Assembly: GCF_047425865.1 (NCBI RefSeq)
Contig: NZ_CP179735.1
Reading direction: 5' to 3' (one strand)
DNA: 64,000 nucleotides
Source: Macrococcoides equi
GTDB lineage: Bacteria > Bacillota > Bacilli > Staphylococcales > Staphylococcaceae
Made by a program: the position numbers and the translations under genes. Positions 33,278 to 41,364 of this stretch are shown one piece after another. The notes under the pieces are model-generated. The model was not told the origin of the DNA. It saw nothing but the letters and a program-made list of their open reading frames with translations, and did no database searches. Within the stretch, counting starts at the first letter, position 1; each line of letters begins with the position of its first letter.

Positions 33278-34245
33278 TTATTTTATCAGCAGATATTGGA
33301 GGCACAACGTGTAAATTAGGTGTTTTGAATAAAGCGTTAGATATTCTACATAAATGGGAAATTCCTACCAATACTGAAAACAATGGAGAACGTATTCTTA
33401 AAAATGTTTATGATTCATTTGTCTTGAATGCAAAAATAAAAGGTTATGACATGGATGATGCAATGGGGATAGGTCTAGGTATACCTGGGCCTATTGACTT
33501 TAGCTCAGGTGAAGTTAACGGTGCAATAAATTTAAACTGGAAAGGCAAAATTAATATTAAAGAACAATTTAAGGAATTTACACATCTACCTGTAATAGTT
33601 GATAATGATGCCAATGTAGCGACACTTGGTGAGAAGTTTAAAGGAGCAGGACAAAATGAACCCGATGTTATTTGTGTGACTCTAGGAACGGGTGTTGGTG
33701 GAGGCATTATTTGTAACAATGAGCTGGTACACGGTCATAATGGCTCAGGTGGAGAATTAGGTCATTTTAAAGTGGATTTTAAAGAACGTTTTCAATGTAA
33801 TTGTGGCCACAAAGGATGCCTGGAAACAGTTGCAAGTGCTACAGGTGTTGTGAATTTAGCATATCATTATTATAAAGAGTTACAATTTCAAACAGCCATT
33901 GAAGAACCGATACTGAGAAAAACTCTTCAGGCAAAGATGGTATTTGATGCAGCTAAGTCTGGAGATGAATTTGCAACTTATGTTATAAAAAAAGTAGCGG
34001 CTAATTTAGCCTATGCATTAAGTGTATTTAGTGTAGTCACTAATCCGAAGTATATTATTATCGGAGGAGGAGTTTCAAAAGCGGGTGACTTTTTAATTCA
34101 ACATATAGAAAACGTATATCAAAATATCACCTTTGGACCAGCACTGCAAAATACTAAAATAGTAACTGCTACATTAGGAAATGATGCTGGTATCATAGGG
34201 GCTGCAGGATTAATAAAACAATATATTATAGAGGAGCAAATATAA
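33274..34245 (+). CDS. glcK: Glucokinase (ROK family)
   Basis: 323 residues: ATP-binding ADIGGTTCKLGVL at the N-terminus, the ROK signature with zinc site CNCGHKGCLETVAS (about 173-186), and a conserved ELGHF His for zinc. It phosphorylates free glucose. It starts inside the yqgQ stop (ATGA) and is followed without gap by yqgV (TAATG). Confidence 0.96.
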   Translation: MIILSADIGGTTCKLGVLNKALDILHKWEIPTNTENNGERILKNVYDSFVLNAKIKGYDMDDAMGIGLGIPGPIDFSSGEVNGAINLNWKGKINIKEQFKEFTHLPVIVDNDANVATLGEKFKGAGQNEPDVICVTLGTGVGGGIICNNELVHGHNGSGGELGHFKVDFKERFQCNCGHKGCLETVASATGVVNLAYHYYKELQFQTAIEEPILRKTLQAKMVFDAAKSGDEFATYVIKKVAANLAYALSVFSVVTNPKYIIIGGGVSKAGDFLIQHIENVYQNITFGPALQNTKIVTATLGNDAGIIGAAGLIKQYIIEEQI

Positions 34246-34556
34246 TGGCAATAATCGATGTAGTTGTAATACCGTTAGATGGACAATCAATCAGTGTGAG
34301 TAAATATATCGCTGAAATTCAAAAGATTTTAGAAAAACTAAAAATTGAAGGAAAGATAGATTATCAATTAACACCAATGAGCACTTTGATTGAGGGAGAG
34401 TTACATGAATGTCTAATGGCATTAGAAGCGATACATGAATCACCCTTTGATCAAGGGGTAGAGCGTGTCTGCACGAATATAAGAATTGATGATCGTCGAG
34501 ATAAGTTGCGTAAGATGAATGAGAAAATTGATGCTGTGAAAAAACATTTAAAATAA
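34245..34556 (+). CDS. yqgV: MTH1187-family thiamine-binding-like protein (YqgV)
   Basis: 103 residues with the small ferredoxin-like alpha/beta fold of the MTH1187/YkoF-like group (IDVVVIPLDG at the start; YQLTPMSTLIEGEL in the middle). Relatives bind thiamine or pyrimidine ligands, but the role here is unproven. It is translationally coupled to glcK and ends the yqgN-gluP-yqgQ-glcK-yqgV operon. Confidence 0.9.
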   Translation: MAIIDVVVIPLDGQSISVSKYIAEIQKILEKLKIEGKIDYQLTPMSTLIEGELHECLMALEAIHESPFDQGVERVCTNIRIDDRRDKLRKMNEKIDAVKKHLK

Positions 34557-34557
34557 A

Positions 34558-34586
34558 AATAACCAGGACGATTGTCCTGGTTATTA
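34558..34586. terminator. Bidirectional terminator between yqgV and the DUF2759 gene
   Basis: The 11-bp stem ATAACCAGGAC / GTCCTGGTTAT with loop GATT has an A-run on its left and an AT-rich right side. It suits both converging genes. Confidence 0.82.
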
Positions 34587-34589
34587 TAC

Positions 34590-34829
34590 TTAGTGATGTA
34601 AAATCGGGTAACCATATGTAAAGATAGTCATTAAAGAAAAGAAACCAAAAGATAGTGTTGCTAATAATCCAAAGATAATACCTAATACATTTTTATCTTT
34701 CAATGCATTAAGTAATGCTTTGATTGAAAGGAAAAATACTGCTAACATTAAAATAGCAAAGATGTTTACACCAATATGAATTTTTGTACCAAAAATTTCA
34801 AATAATTCGCCTGTGTTAATAAACGGCAT
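34590..34829 (-). CDS. DUF2759 membrane protein (YqgW-like)
   Basis: 79 residues with two hydrophobic segments (about 17-40 and 48-72). Located where B. subtilis yqgW lies, with matching size and topology. A GGGG-type ribosome binding site precedes the ATG. Function unknown. Confidence 0.8.
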   Translation of the reverse strand: MPFINTGELFEIFGTKIHIGVNIFAILMLAVFFLSIKALLNALKDKNVLGIIFGLLATLSFGFFSLMTIFTYGYPILHH

Positions 34830-34921
34830 AATATAACCCCCATGAAATTACTTTTATTATCATTAATATTGTATAATTAATAAATAACTTTGTCGAGTAA
34901 ATTTTTAAGGAGGAACTGAAT

Positions 34922-35551
34922 GTGGATAAAATAAAGTTGCCACTAGGACAAATTCAAACCAATTGCTATTTGATACATAATAATTCTGATGTACTTATTG
35001 TTGATCCAGGAGATGAAGCTGAAAAAATTATCGAGGCGATTGGCCAATTGCAGAAACAAGTTATTGCTGTAATTTTGACACACACACATTTTGATCATAT
35101 TGGAGCAGTTGATGCTATCTGTGAGCATTTTAATGTGCCAGTATATGTTTCAAACATTGAAAAGCACTGGTTAACTGATACAGAAAAAAATGGTTCTGAA
35201 AAGTTTATGCAATATGGACTATCACCTGTCATCGCAAAAACAAAACCAATGATTATTGAGCCAGGAAGCAAAAAGATTGGAAGTTTTGCATTTAATGTAC
35301 GACATACCCCGGGACACTCACCAGGAAGTCTTTCATTTGTGTTTGAAGATTTTGCTATTGTAGGGGATACATTATTTCGTGAAGGGATTGGACGAACTGA
35401 TTTATATGAGGGCAATACACAGCAGCTATTAAATAGTATTCATCAAGAATTATTAACTTTAAATGACACTATGACAATATGTCCAGGACACGGACCTTAC
35501 ACAACTGTTAAATATGAAAAAGAAAATAATCCATTTATTAATGGATATTAA
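34922..35551 (+). CDS. yqgX: Metallo-beta-lactamase-fold hydrolase (YqgX)
   Basis: 209 residues, glyoxalase II-like. The HxHxDH motif THTHFDHIG is at about residue 58, a further metal-binding His is in HTPGHSPGS (about 132), then GDTLF and a C-terminal GHGP His (about 189). The substrate is unknown; relatives hydrolyse thioesters. The start is GTG at 34922, with AAGGAGG 8 bases upstream. Confidence 0.92.
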   Translation: MDKIKLPLGQIQTNCYLIHNNSDVLIVDPGDEAEKIIEAIGQLQKQVIAVILTHTHFDHIGAVDAICEHFNVPVYVSNIEKHWLTDTEKNGSEKFMQYGLSPVIAKTKPMIIEPGSKKIGSFAFNVRHTPGHSPGSLSFVFEDFAIVGDTLFREGIGRTDLYEGNTQQLLNSIHQELLTLNDTMTICPGHGPYTTVKYEKENNPFINGY

Positions 35552-35559
35552 ATATCAAA

Positions 35560-35591
35560 GAAAAAAACCTTCCGTATTGGAAGGTTTTATT
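35560..35591. terminator. Bidirectional terminator between yqgX and the DUF2626 gene
   Basis: The stem AAAACCTTCC / GGAAGGTTTT with loop GTATT is bounded by an A-run and T residues. Confidence 0.88.
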
Positions 35592-35835
35592 CGTGATGGC
35601 CAAAACTTGGCTCTAATAAGAATGTTGAATAGTAAGTGAATCCTACGAAACAAACTACTAAGTACGCAGCAAAAATATACATATACATTCTTTCAGATAA
35701 TTTTAAGTAACCCAATAAAACAAAAAATCCAGTTTGGGCAACGAATATGAATGACATCATTGACATACCGCCAACATAGAACATTACTGCAAATATTGCT
35801 GTCCAGAACCCTAAAGTTTTGAAAACTTTATCCAT
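35587..35835 (-). CDS. DUF2626 membrane protein (YqgY-like)
   Basis: 82 residues, Phe/Met/Tyr-rich, with three hydrophobic segments. Size, sequence character and position before comGA match B. subtilis yqgY. A GGGGGA ribosome binding site (complement of about 35844-35849) precedes the ATG. Function unknown. Confidence 0.82.
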   Translation of the reverse strand: MDKVFKTLGFWTAIFAVMFYVGGMSMMSFIFVAQTGFFVLLGYLKLSERMYMYIFAAYLVVCFVGFTYYSTFLLEPSFGHHE

Positions 35836-36047
35836 ATGGTTATTCCCCCTATAATCAAACTCTTCATATCACTTATTATTATAAAGATATGCAATTCAGA
35901 AGTAAACCTCTAATTTCTTAAAAAATGTTATTGCAAATATATGGATAATTTTTGTGAACTATTAAATAAAAATATTTATTCTTAAGAATATTAAAAAGGA
36001 TAAAATATTTTAAGTATTTGAAAAGATATTACTGTAGGGAGGGATTT
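35836..36047 (+). promoter_or_regulatory. comG operon upstream region, possible SigH-type promoter
   Basis: 212 bp, strongly AT-rich. AGGATAA at 35998-36004 lies about 14 bases before TTGAAAAG (near 36018-36025), loosely like a SigH promoter (AGGAWWW, then GAAT). In S. aureus comG is SigH-driven; in Bacillus it is ComK-driven. Several A-tract/T-tract pairs (for example AAAATATTTT at 36001-36010) could serve ComK, but in such AT-rich DNA they are weak evidence. No good SigA promoter was seen. Confidence 0.3.
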
Positions 36048-37016
36048 ATGGAAAAACTATTTACTTCAATATTAAAAGATGCAATATTACAACAAGCCTC
36101 AGATGTTCACTTTATACCCAGTCAAAAGAGTGTATTAATCAAATTACGAATCCATGGTGATATGCATGATTATGACAAAATAGCTATCAATCAATTTGAA
36201 AAATTATTGTCTTATCTAAAGTTTATCACCAACCTTGATGTTTCTGAAAAAAATAAAGCACAAAGCGGAACCCTGAATTTTGATTTAAATGCTATTCATT
36301 ATAATGTGCGTGCTTCTACATTACCTCATTCGGTAGGTCATGAAGCATGTGTTTTAAGGATAATTCCTACCAATTTTAATGAAAAAGCAGATATTGAAGA
36401 TGATTTATTACATTTAATGCATAAAGGTAGTGGTCTGATTTTAATAAGTGGACCAACGGGTAGTGGTAAGAGTACATTAATGTATCATCTGCTTCAATAT
36501 GCAGTTGCAAATTTAAGTAAACAAGTGATATCGATAGAGGATCCTGTTGAACAAAGGATTGAAGGTATGATACAAATTAACGTCAACGCAAAAGGGAATA
36601 TCACCTATCAGAATTCACTCAAAGCAATATTAAGATGTGATCCGGATATTATTATGATTGGCGAAATACGGGACGCAGATACCGCTAAAAATGTAATCAA
36701 TGCGAGTTTAAGTGGCCATCTAGTATTATCGACACTACATGCAAATTCCTGTTTAGGGGCAATACATCGATTGATGGAAATGGGCATCTCAAAAGTTGAA
36801 CTTGAACAGAGTGTTGAAAGAATAATAAATCAAAGATTAGTAAACACTTGTTCTGGTAGAAGACGTGTTTACGAACAACTAAATAAGAGTGAATGTCGCA
36901 ATTATTTATCTGATCAGTCATTAGATTCATATCTCCCTATTAATAATCAATTAAATAAGATGCTTGATAATAATGAGATAACTTTAATGGAGCATGAACG
37001 TTATGTTACTGAGTAG
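36048..37016 (+). CDS. comGA: Competence pilus assembly ATPase ComGA
   Basis: 322-residue GspE/PilB-type traffic ATPase: Walker A SGPTGSGKST (about 139), the Asp box and Walker B region (DPDIIMIGEIRDADTA), and a His box (STLHANS). It powers the type IV-like competence pilus used for DNA uptake. ATG 36048 is chosen because GGGAGG precedes it; the 10-residue longer frame has no site. It overlaps comGB. It lacks the tetracysteine zinc motif of many PilB proteins, as is usual for ComGA. Confidence 0.95.
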   Translation: MEKLFTSILKDAILQQASDVHFIPSQKSVLIKLRIHGDMHDYDKIAINQFEKLLSYLKFITNLDVSEKNKAQSGTLNFDLNAIHYNVRASTLPHSVGHEACVLRIIPTNFNEKADIEDDLLHLMHKGSGLILISGPTGSGKSTLMYHLLQYAVANLSKQVISIEDPVEQRIEGMIQINVNAKGNITYQNSLKAILRCDPDIIMIGEIRDADTAKNVINASLSGHLVLSTLHANSCLGAIHRLMEMGISKVELEQSVERIINQRLVNTCSGRRRVYEQLNKSECRNYLSDQSLDSYLPINNQLNKMLDNNEITLMEHERYVTE

Positions 37017-38040
37017 GAATAAACTTAAATCTTATGAAGATGATTTTTTAATGCGTTTAGCTGAAATGACGCAGAACGGTTTTACTCAATATGAAGCAAT
37101 AAATTTTTTGTTTTCTCAATATGAAGGTGTTAAAAAGTCAGTTAAACAAGACATCATTACTGATCTGGAACAAGGAAAATCTCTATCTGAATGTCTTAAA
37201 AAGCTAAAATTTTCCAATCATGTTGTCATGCAGGTTTATTTTAGTGAATCTTTTGGCAATGTGAATGAAACTTTGAAACATTGCTATGATTACAATATTT
37301 CTAAACGTCAATTAAAGCAACAGTTTATAAAAACGATACAGTATCCACTTATCTTAATTATGATATTTATTGCCTTAATTATCACTGTAAATCAAACAGT
37401 GCTACCTCAATTTAAAAGTATGTATAGTTCAATGGGCGTTGAACTGAGCCCGGAACTTATAATACTCACAAATATTTTATATTTGATACCACAATTAATC
37501 ATCTATACATTGATATTTATCTTTCTTCTTATAATTTATTACTTCCTAGTATTTAAAAAATCAAAAATTGAACGACAGATTAATACAATCAAAAAAATAC
37601 CTATCATCAATAATCTGTACAGACTCTATACAACCTATCGCGTAAGTTCAGAGTTCTCCTATTTTTTAAGTAATGGTGTCATGATGAAAAATATCATCAC
37701 AATTCTTGCTCAACAGGATAGTGATCCGACATTAAGATATATTGCAGGTAAAATAAATGACTGTCTAATTAGAGGAGAAACGCTTCCTGAGGCAGTTAGA
37801 AGAATGTCATTATTTGAACCTTCAATGATTCATTTCATGCAACATGGAGAAAAAAATTCAAAGCTTGATAGAGAGCTTAATTACTATAGCCAATATATAT
37901 TCAAAAAGTTTGAACAAAAAATATTCAAGTTGATTAAAAGCATACAGCCACTCATCTTTATTATTTTAGGTTTGTTAATCGTCGCTATGTATCTCGTGAT
38001 TATATTACCGATGCTTCAAATGATGGAAGGCATCCAGTAG
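37003..38040 (+). CDS. comGB: Competence pilus membrane protein ComGB
   Basis: About 345 residues of the GspF/PilC type: two repeated cytoplasmic domains (about 5-110 and 205-310) and three hydrophobic segments (about 115-140, 160-185, 320-342). It is the inner-membrane platform of the competence pilus. GGAG at 36989-36992 favours the ATG at 37003 over 36994. It starts inside comGA. Confidence 0.93.
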   Translation: MLLSRNKLKSYEDDFLMRLAEMTQNGFTQYEAINFLFSQYEGVKKSVKQDIITDLEQGKSLSECLKKLKFSNHVVMQVYFSESFGNVNETLKHCYDYNISKRQLKQQFIKTIQYPLILIMIFIALIITVNQTVLPQFKSMYSSMGVELSPELIILTNILYLIPQLIIYTLIFIFLLIIYYFLVFKKSKIERQINTIKKIPIINNLYRLYTTYRVSSEFSYFLSNGVMMKNIITILAQQDSDPTLRYIAGKINDCLIRGETLPEAVRRMSLFEPSMIHFMQHGEKNSKLDRELNYYSQYIFKKFEQKIFKLIKSIQPLIFIILGLLIVAMYLVIILPMLQMMEGIQ

Positions 38041-38051
38041 GAGGACTAAAA

Positions 38052-38402
38052 ATGTTAAATACTTATTTGAATCGTTTCATGCATATGTTTTCTAAGCAAT
38101 TTAAAAAGAAAGACGGATTTACACTCATTGAAATGTTGCTGGTTTTATTGGTGATTTCTGTATTGATTATCGTTATTATCCCAAATATTGCCAAACAGTC
38201 TGATAATGTGCAAAATACAGGCTGTAAGGCACAGGTTAAGATGGTCCAAGGTCAAATAGAAGCCTATAAGCTACAAAACGGTAAAACACCAGTAAGCATC
38301 AATGAATTAGTTCCGGAGTTCTTAAAGGATACACAAGTGAAGTGTAAAAATGGTGACCCAATTCAAATTGAAGATGGCGAAGCAGTTGTTCAAAAAGCTT
38401 GA
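38052..38402 (+). CDS. comGC: Major competence pseudopilin ComGC
   Basis: 116 residues. Prepilin cleavage motif KKDGFTLIEM followed by a hydrophobic stretch and a short globular domain with two Cys (GCKAQV, VKCKN) that could form the disulfide seen in ComGC. The leader of about 22 residues is long; internal Mets at positions 10 and 12 could be the true start, but GGAGGA sits right before 38052. It is the major subunit processed by ComC. Confidence 0.95.
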   Translation: MLNTYLNRFMHMFSKQFKKKDGFTLIEMLLVLLVISVLIIVIIPNIAKQSDNVQNTGCKAQVKMVQGQIEAYKLQNGKTPVSINELVPEFLKDTQVKCKNGDPIQIEDGEAVVQKA

Positions 38403-38820
38403 TGGATTTAGTTTTCCGGAATCAATACTCGTCTTATCGGTTGTCGTTATCATTCTTATTATTATTCCGAAATCGCAATTTGAAGAAATACACTACAATG
38501 AAGAAGAAATTAATGATGAAATCATTTCATTATTAAATTATTATCAAACAAAATCTTATGAAACTGGAGAAATTATTGTTGTATCGTTTCCGCCAGGAAG
38601 CGATACAATATTTGTTCGATCAAAAGTACTAGGTATTAATGCGCAATACACAATCAGTCATGGCAGAATCTATGAAGGTAATAGTATCACCAACACTGAA
38701 ATAATATTTAAGAAGAATGGCGTCAGGACAGGTGGTACAATAAAATATTCTATTAATGATTCACGCTATCAGATTGTGATTCAGCTTTACAGAGGAAGAA
38801 TGAGAATTGAAAAAATATAA
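38374..38820 (+). CDS. comGD: Minor competence pseudopilin ComGD
   Basis: About 148 residues: a short basic leader KKLDGFSFPES (processing before Phe), a hydrophobic segment, and a beta-rich domain. The start is not certain: ATG 38374 gives a normal leader, while 38350 or GTG 38353 give longer ones. All lie inside comGC, implying coupling. The +5 Glu of the pilin motif is present. Confidence 0.88.
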   Translation: MAKQLFKKLDGFSFPESILVLSVVVIILIIIPKSQFEEIHYNEEEINDEIISLLNYYQTKSYETGEIIVVSFPPGSDTIFVRSKVLGINAQYTISHGRIYEGNSITNTEIIFKKNGVRTGGTIKYSINDSRYQIVIQLYRGRMRIEKI

Positions 38821-39052
38821 AGGGTTTATGTTGATTGATAGTTTGTTATCTTTTTCTGTTGTTGCAATCATTACGCTTTGTTTACTACCAATGTATTTAA
38901 ATATGTCTAGAGTTTACGAGAAAAAGAAAGATTCACTGGAAAACTATCGTGTTGCATACATTGAAATAGTAATTAATAAAAGAAAAGCATCTATTGAAGG
39001 TGATTATATTTGTTATGAAAAAGTTGAGAAGTACTGTATCCGCTCAAAGTAA
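38807..39052 (+). CDS. comGE: Minor competence pseudopilin ComGE
   Basis: 81 residues with the pilin-like opening KYKGFMLIDSLLSFSVV; the usual Glu5 is replaced by Asp. It starts with TTG at 38807, 8 bases after GAGGAAG, and overlaps comGD by 14 bases and comGF by 38. The call relies mostly on order within the operon. Confidence 0.82.
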   Translation: MKKYKGFMLIDSLLSFSVVAIITLCLLPMYLNMSRVYEKKKDSLENYRVAYIEIVINKRKASIEGDYICYEKVEKYCIRSK

Positions 39053-39446
39053 GGGTTTTACGATGGTGGAAATGCTTATCAGTTTATCGATTATTGTATT
39101 GATTATGAGTTTGCTGCCACTCATATACATACATATTTTTCAGCTAAGTGGAAAAAGCACAGATCATTTCGATGTTAATAATGCAATGTTTCAAAAGGAT
39201 CTATATGATGAACTGGCAAAGGCAGATTATGTTAAAGTTATCAATCATCAGTTATTCATCTATCAGGATAAGAACGTTATTCTTTATCAATATCACAATC
39301 AACGTATCATACGTAAGCTCAACAATAGTGGATATATTATTATGCTGGAAGGAGTATCAGATGGAAGATTTGAAGAAAAGAATAATGGCATTTATCTTAC
39401 AATCAAACGAGAGAAACGCAAAGATGTTGTTTACCAGGTCATCTAA
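39015..39446 (+). CDS. comGF: Minor competence pseudopilin ComGF
   Basis: About 143 residues with prepilin motif SKGFTMVEMLISLSIIVL and a C-terminal beta-rich domain. The ATG at 39015 follows GAAGGTGA at a loose spacing; an ATG at 38994 is in the same frame but inside comGE coding with no site. It overlaps both neighbours. Confidence 0.88.
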   Translation: MKKLRSTVSAQSKGFTMVEMLISLSIIVLIMSLLPLIYIHIFQLSGKSTDHFDVNNAMFQKDLYDELAKADYVKVINHQLFIYQDKNVILYQYHNQRIIRKLNNSGYIIMLEGVSDGRFEEKNNGIYLTIKREKRKDVVYQVI

Positions 39447-39603
39447 AGGATTTATATTTCCCTCCATGTTAATACTTTTAATGCTTACAGTTTTCTTTCT
39501 CAGTTACTATAGTACACGTTACATGTTAAAATTAAATACATTAGATAATCTCGAACAATATTATTTTAATGAGATAATAACTGCTATTTCTAATATGAAA
39601 TAG
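39361..39603 (+). CDS. comGG: Probable competence pseudopilin ComGG
   Basis: 80 residues starting at ATG 39361 with AAGGAG 8 bases upstream. SSKGFIFPSMLILLMLTVFF is pilin-like but lacks Glu5, as known for ComGG proteins. It is only about two thirds the length of B. subtilis ComGG. It overlaps comGF by 86 bases. Identification rests on operon position plus the hydrophobic segment. Confidence 0.72.
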   Translation: MEDLKKRIMAFILQSNERNAKMLFTRSSKGFIFPSMLILLMLTVFFLSYYSTRYMLKLNTLDNLEQYYFNEIITAISNMK

Positions 39604-39626
39604 CTATTTTTATTTAGGAGGATAAA

Positions 39627-40133
39627 ATGGCAATAGTTATTGTAGGGTTTATGGGTGTCGGAAAATCTACTATCGGCAAGTTGATAGCTGAGGAATTAAA
39701 ATTACCTTTTGTTGACCTGGATGAAGTTATCATAAAAAATTTAGAATTAAATATTCCTGAAATATTTGATAGATACGGTGAAAACTTCTTTAGAAAGAAA
39801 GAAAATGAAGCTTTAACTTCATACATAAACATGAACGTTGTTATTGCCACAGGTGGTGGGATAGTTGAAAATCCGAACAATTTACGTTTATTAAGAGAGA
39901 ATAAAATGAATTTATGGGTAGATGCGAACATTGATACTGTGTATAATAGAATTGCAGGAGATTCTAATCGACCGAATGCAAATCACAAATCTAAAGAGGA
40001 ATTAAAAAGATTGTACAACAGCAGAATTTCACGCTATAATGAAATCGCATACATTAAGGTAGATAACGATAAAGACCTTAATTCCAGTGTGCAGAGAATA
40101 CTTAATCATTTAAAAACGGAAGATGAAAATTAG
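39627..40133 (+). CDS. aroK: Shikimate kinase
   Basis: 168 residues, step 5 of the shikimate pathway. Walker A GFMGVGKST (about 7-15), shikimate-binding DLDE (about 31-34), GGG (about 76-78) and the lid region around RPNA. GGAGGA precedes the ATG. It lies between comGG and gcvT, as in Bacillus/Staphylococcus. Its stop codon overlaps the first bases of the glycine riboswitch. Confidence 0.95.
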   Translation: MAIVIVGFMGVGKSTIGKLIAEELKLPFVDLDEVIIKNLELNIPEIFDRYGENFFRKKENEALTSYINMNVVIATGGGIVENPNNLRLLRENKMNLWVDANIDTVYNRIAGDSNRPNANHKSKEELKRLYNSRISRYNEIAYIKVDNDKDLNSSVQRILNHLKTEDEN

Positions 40134-40210
40134 AGAGAATGAGTAATCATCGCCGAAGGGGCAAGCTATAAACTCTCAGGCAAAAGGATAATTTTCTGAC
40201 GTTACTTGAA
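40132..40210 (+). ncRNA. Glycine riboswitch (single aptamer) of the gcv operon
   Basis: The aptamer core is plain: GAGAGA at 40133-40138, CGCCGAAGGGGCAAG at 40151-40165, and ACTCTCAGGCAAAAGGA at 40172-40188. Glycine aptamers usually come in tandem; only one core is seen here, followed after about 28 bases by a terminator. Glycine binding should prevent termination and switch on glycine cleavage. The aptamer abuts the aroK stop codon, so its promoter must lie inside aroK or further up. Confidence 0.93.
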
Positions 40211-40215
40211 AAAAT

Positions 40216-40246
40216 GCAGCATAGCACTGTGCTATGCTGCTTTTTA
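40216..40246 (+). terminator. Expression-platform terminator of the glycine riboswitch
   Basis: The 11-bp perfect stem GCAGCATAGCA / TGCTATGCTGC with loop CTG is followed by TTTTT. Confidence 0.93.
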
Positions 40247-40269
40247 AATATTACTTTAGGAGGATAATC

Positions 40270-41352
40270 ATGACTGAATTAAAGAAAACACCATTGTATG
40301 ACAAATACATTGAAGACGGTGCGAAAGTAATTGATTTTTCTGGATGGGCATTACCTGTACAATTTTCTAGTATTAAAGAAGAGCACGTTGCGGTACGCGA
40401 AAATGTAGGTATGTTTGATGTTAGTCATATGGGCGAAATTCTTGTTGAGGGTGAAAATTCTGAGCAGTACCTTCAAAAAGTATTAACAAATGATATTACT
40501 AAAACAACCGACAGAAAAGCTCAATACACAATGATTTGTAATGAAAATGGTGGTGTCATTGATGATTTAGTAGCTTACAAACTTGATGATAATAAATATC
40601 TACTCGTTGTAAATGCGGGGAACACTGATATCGACTTTGAATGGTTACAACAACACACAATTGATGGTGTGACTGTTACTAACGTTTCAAAAGAATATGG
40701 ACAAATTGCAGTTCAAGGTCCAAAGGCATTAGAAATTTTAAAAGATCAAGTAAAAGAAGATATCTCAACATTAAAAATGTTTGAATTCATTCAAAATGTT
40801 GAAATCTTCGGTAAGAATGTTATCTTTAGTCAATCGGGTTATACTGGCGAGCATGGTTTTGAAATCTATTGTGCTGTTGAAGATACAGTTGCTATCTGGG
40901 AAGGTTTATTAAATTTAGGTATCGTGCCATGTGGATTAGGTGCACGTGATACATTACGTTTAGAGGCGGCTTTACCGTTACATGGTCAAGATTTATCTAC
41001 TGATATCACACCTTATGAAGCAAAAATGGGCTTCAGTGTAAAATTAGATAAAGGTGAATTTATTGGACGTGAAGTATTAGCTAAACAAAAAGAAGAAGGT
41101 TTAACGCGTAAATCAGCAGGATTAGAAATGTTAGAACGTGGGATTGCACGTACTGACTATGAAGTTCAAGATAAAGATGGCAAAAAAATTGGTTATGTTA
41201 CAAGCGGTACTCAATCACCTTCTACAGGTCGTTCAATTGCATTAGCATTGATTGATATTAAAGAAACTGAAATTGATAACGAGGTATTCGTACAAGTCCG
41301 TAAAAAATTAGTTCCAGCAAAAGTTGTTAAAACACCATTCCATAAAAATTAA
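40270..41352 (+). CDS. gcvT: Aminomethyltransferase (glycine cleavage T protein)
   Basis: 360 residues, transfers the methylene group of glycine from GcvH to THF. Motifs DVSHMGEI (about 57) and GYTGEHGFEIY (about 197) are typical. ATG 40270 follows TAGGAGGA; the longer frame from 40234 would begin inside the terminator hairpin. It leads gcvT-gcvPA-gcvPB. GcvH and the lipoamide dehydrogenase are encoded elsewhere. Confidence 0.97.
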   Translation: MTELKKTPLYDKYIEDGAKVIDFSGWALPVQFSSIKEEHVAVRENVGMFDVSHMGEILVEGENSEQYLQKVLTNDITKTTDRKAQYTMICNENGGVIDDLVAYKLDDNKYLLVVNAGNTDIDFEWLQQHTIDGVTVTNVSKEYGQIAVQGPKALEILKDQVKEDISTLKMFEFIQNVEIFGKNVIFSQSGYTGEHGFEIYCAVEDTVAIWEGLLNLGIVPCGLGARDTLRLEAALPLHGQDLSTDITPYEAKMGFSVKLDKGEFIGREVLAKQKEEGLTRKSAGLEMLERGIARTDYEVQDKDGKKIGYVTSGTQSPSTGRSIALALIDIKETEIDNEVFVQVRKKLVPAKVVKTPFHKN

Positions 41353-41364
41353 GGGGTTGAAAAA

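Noticed and set aside
35095..35415. 106-codon frame antisense to yqgX
   Set aside because: Shadow of a conserved metallo-hydrolase; no ribosome binding site or family resemblance.
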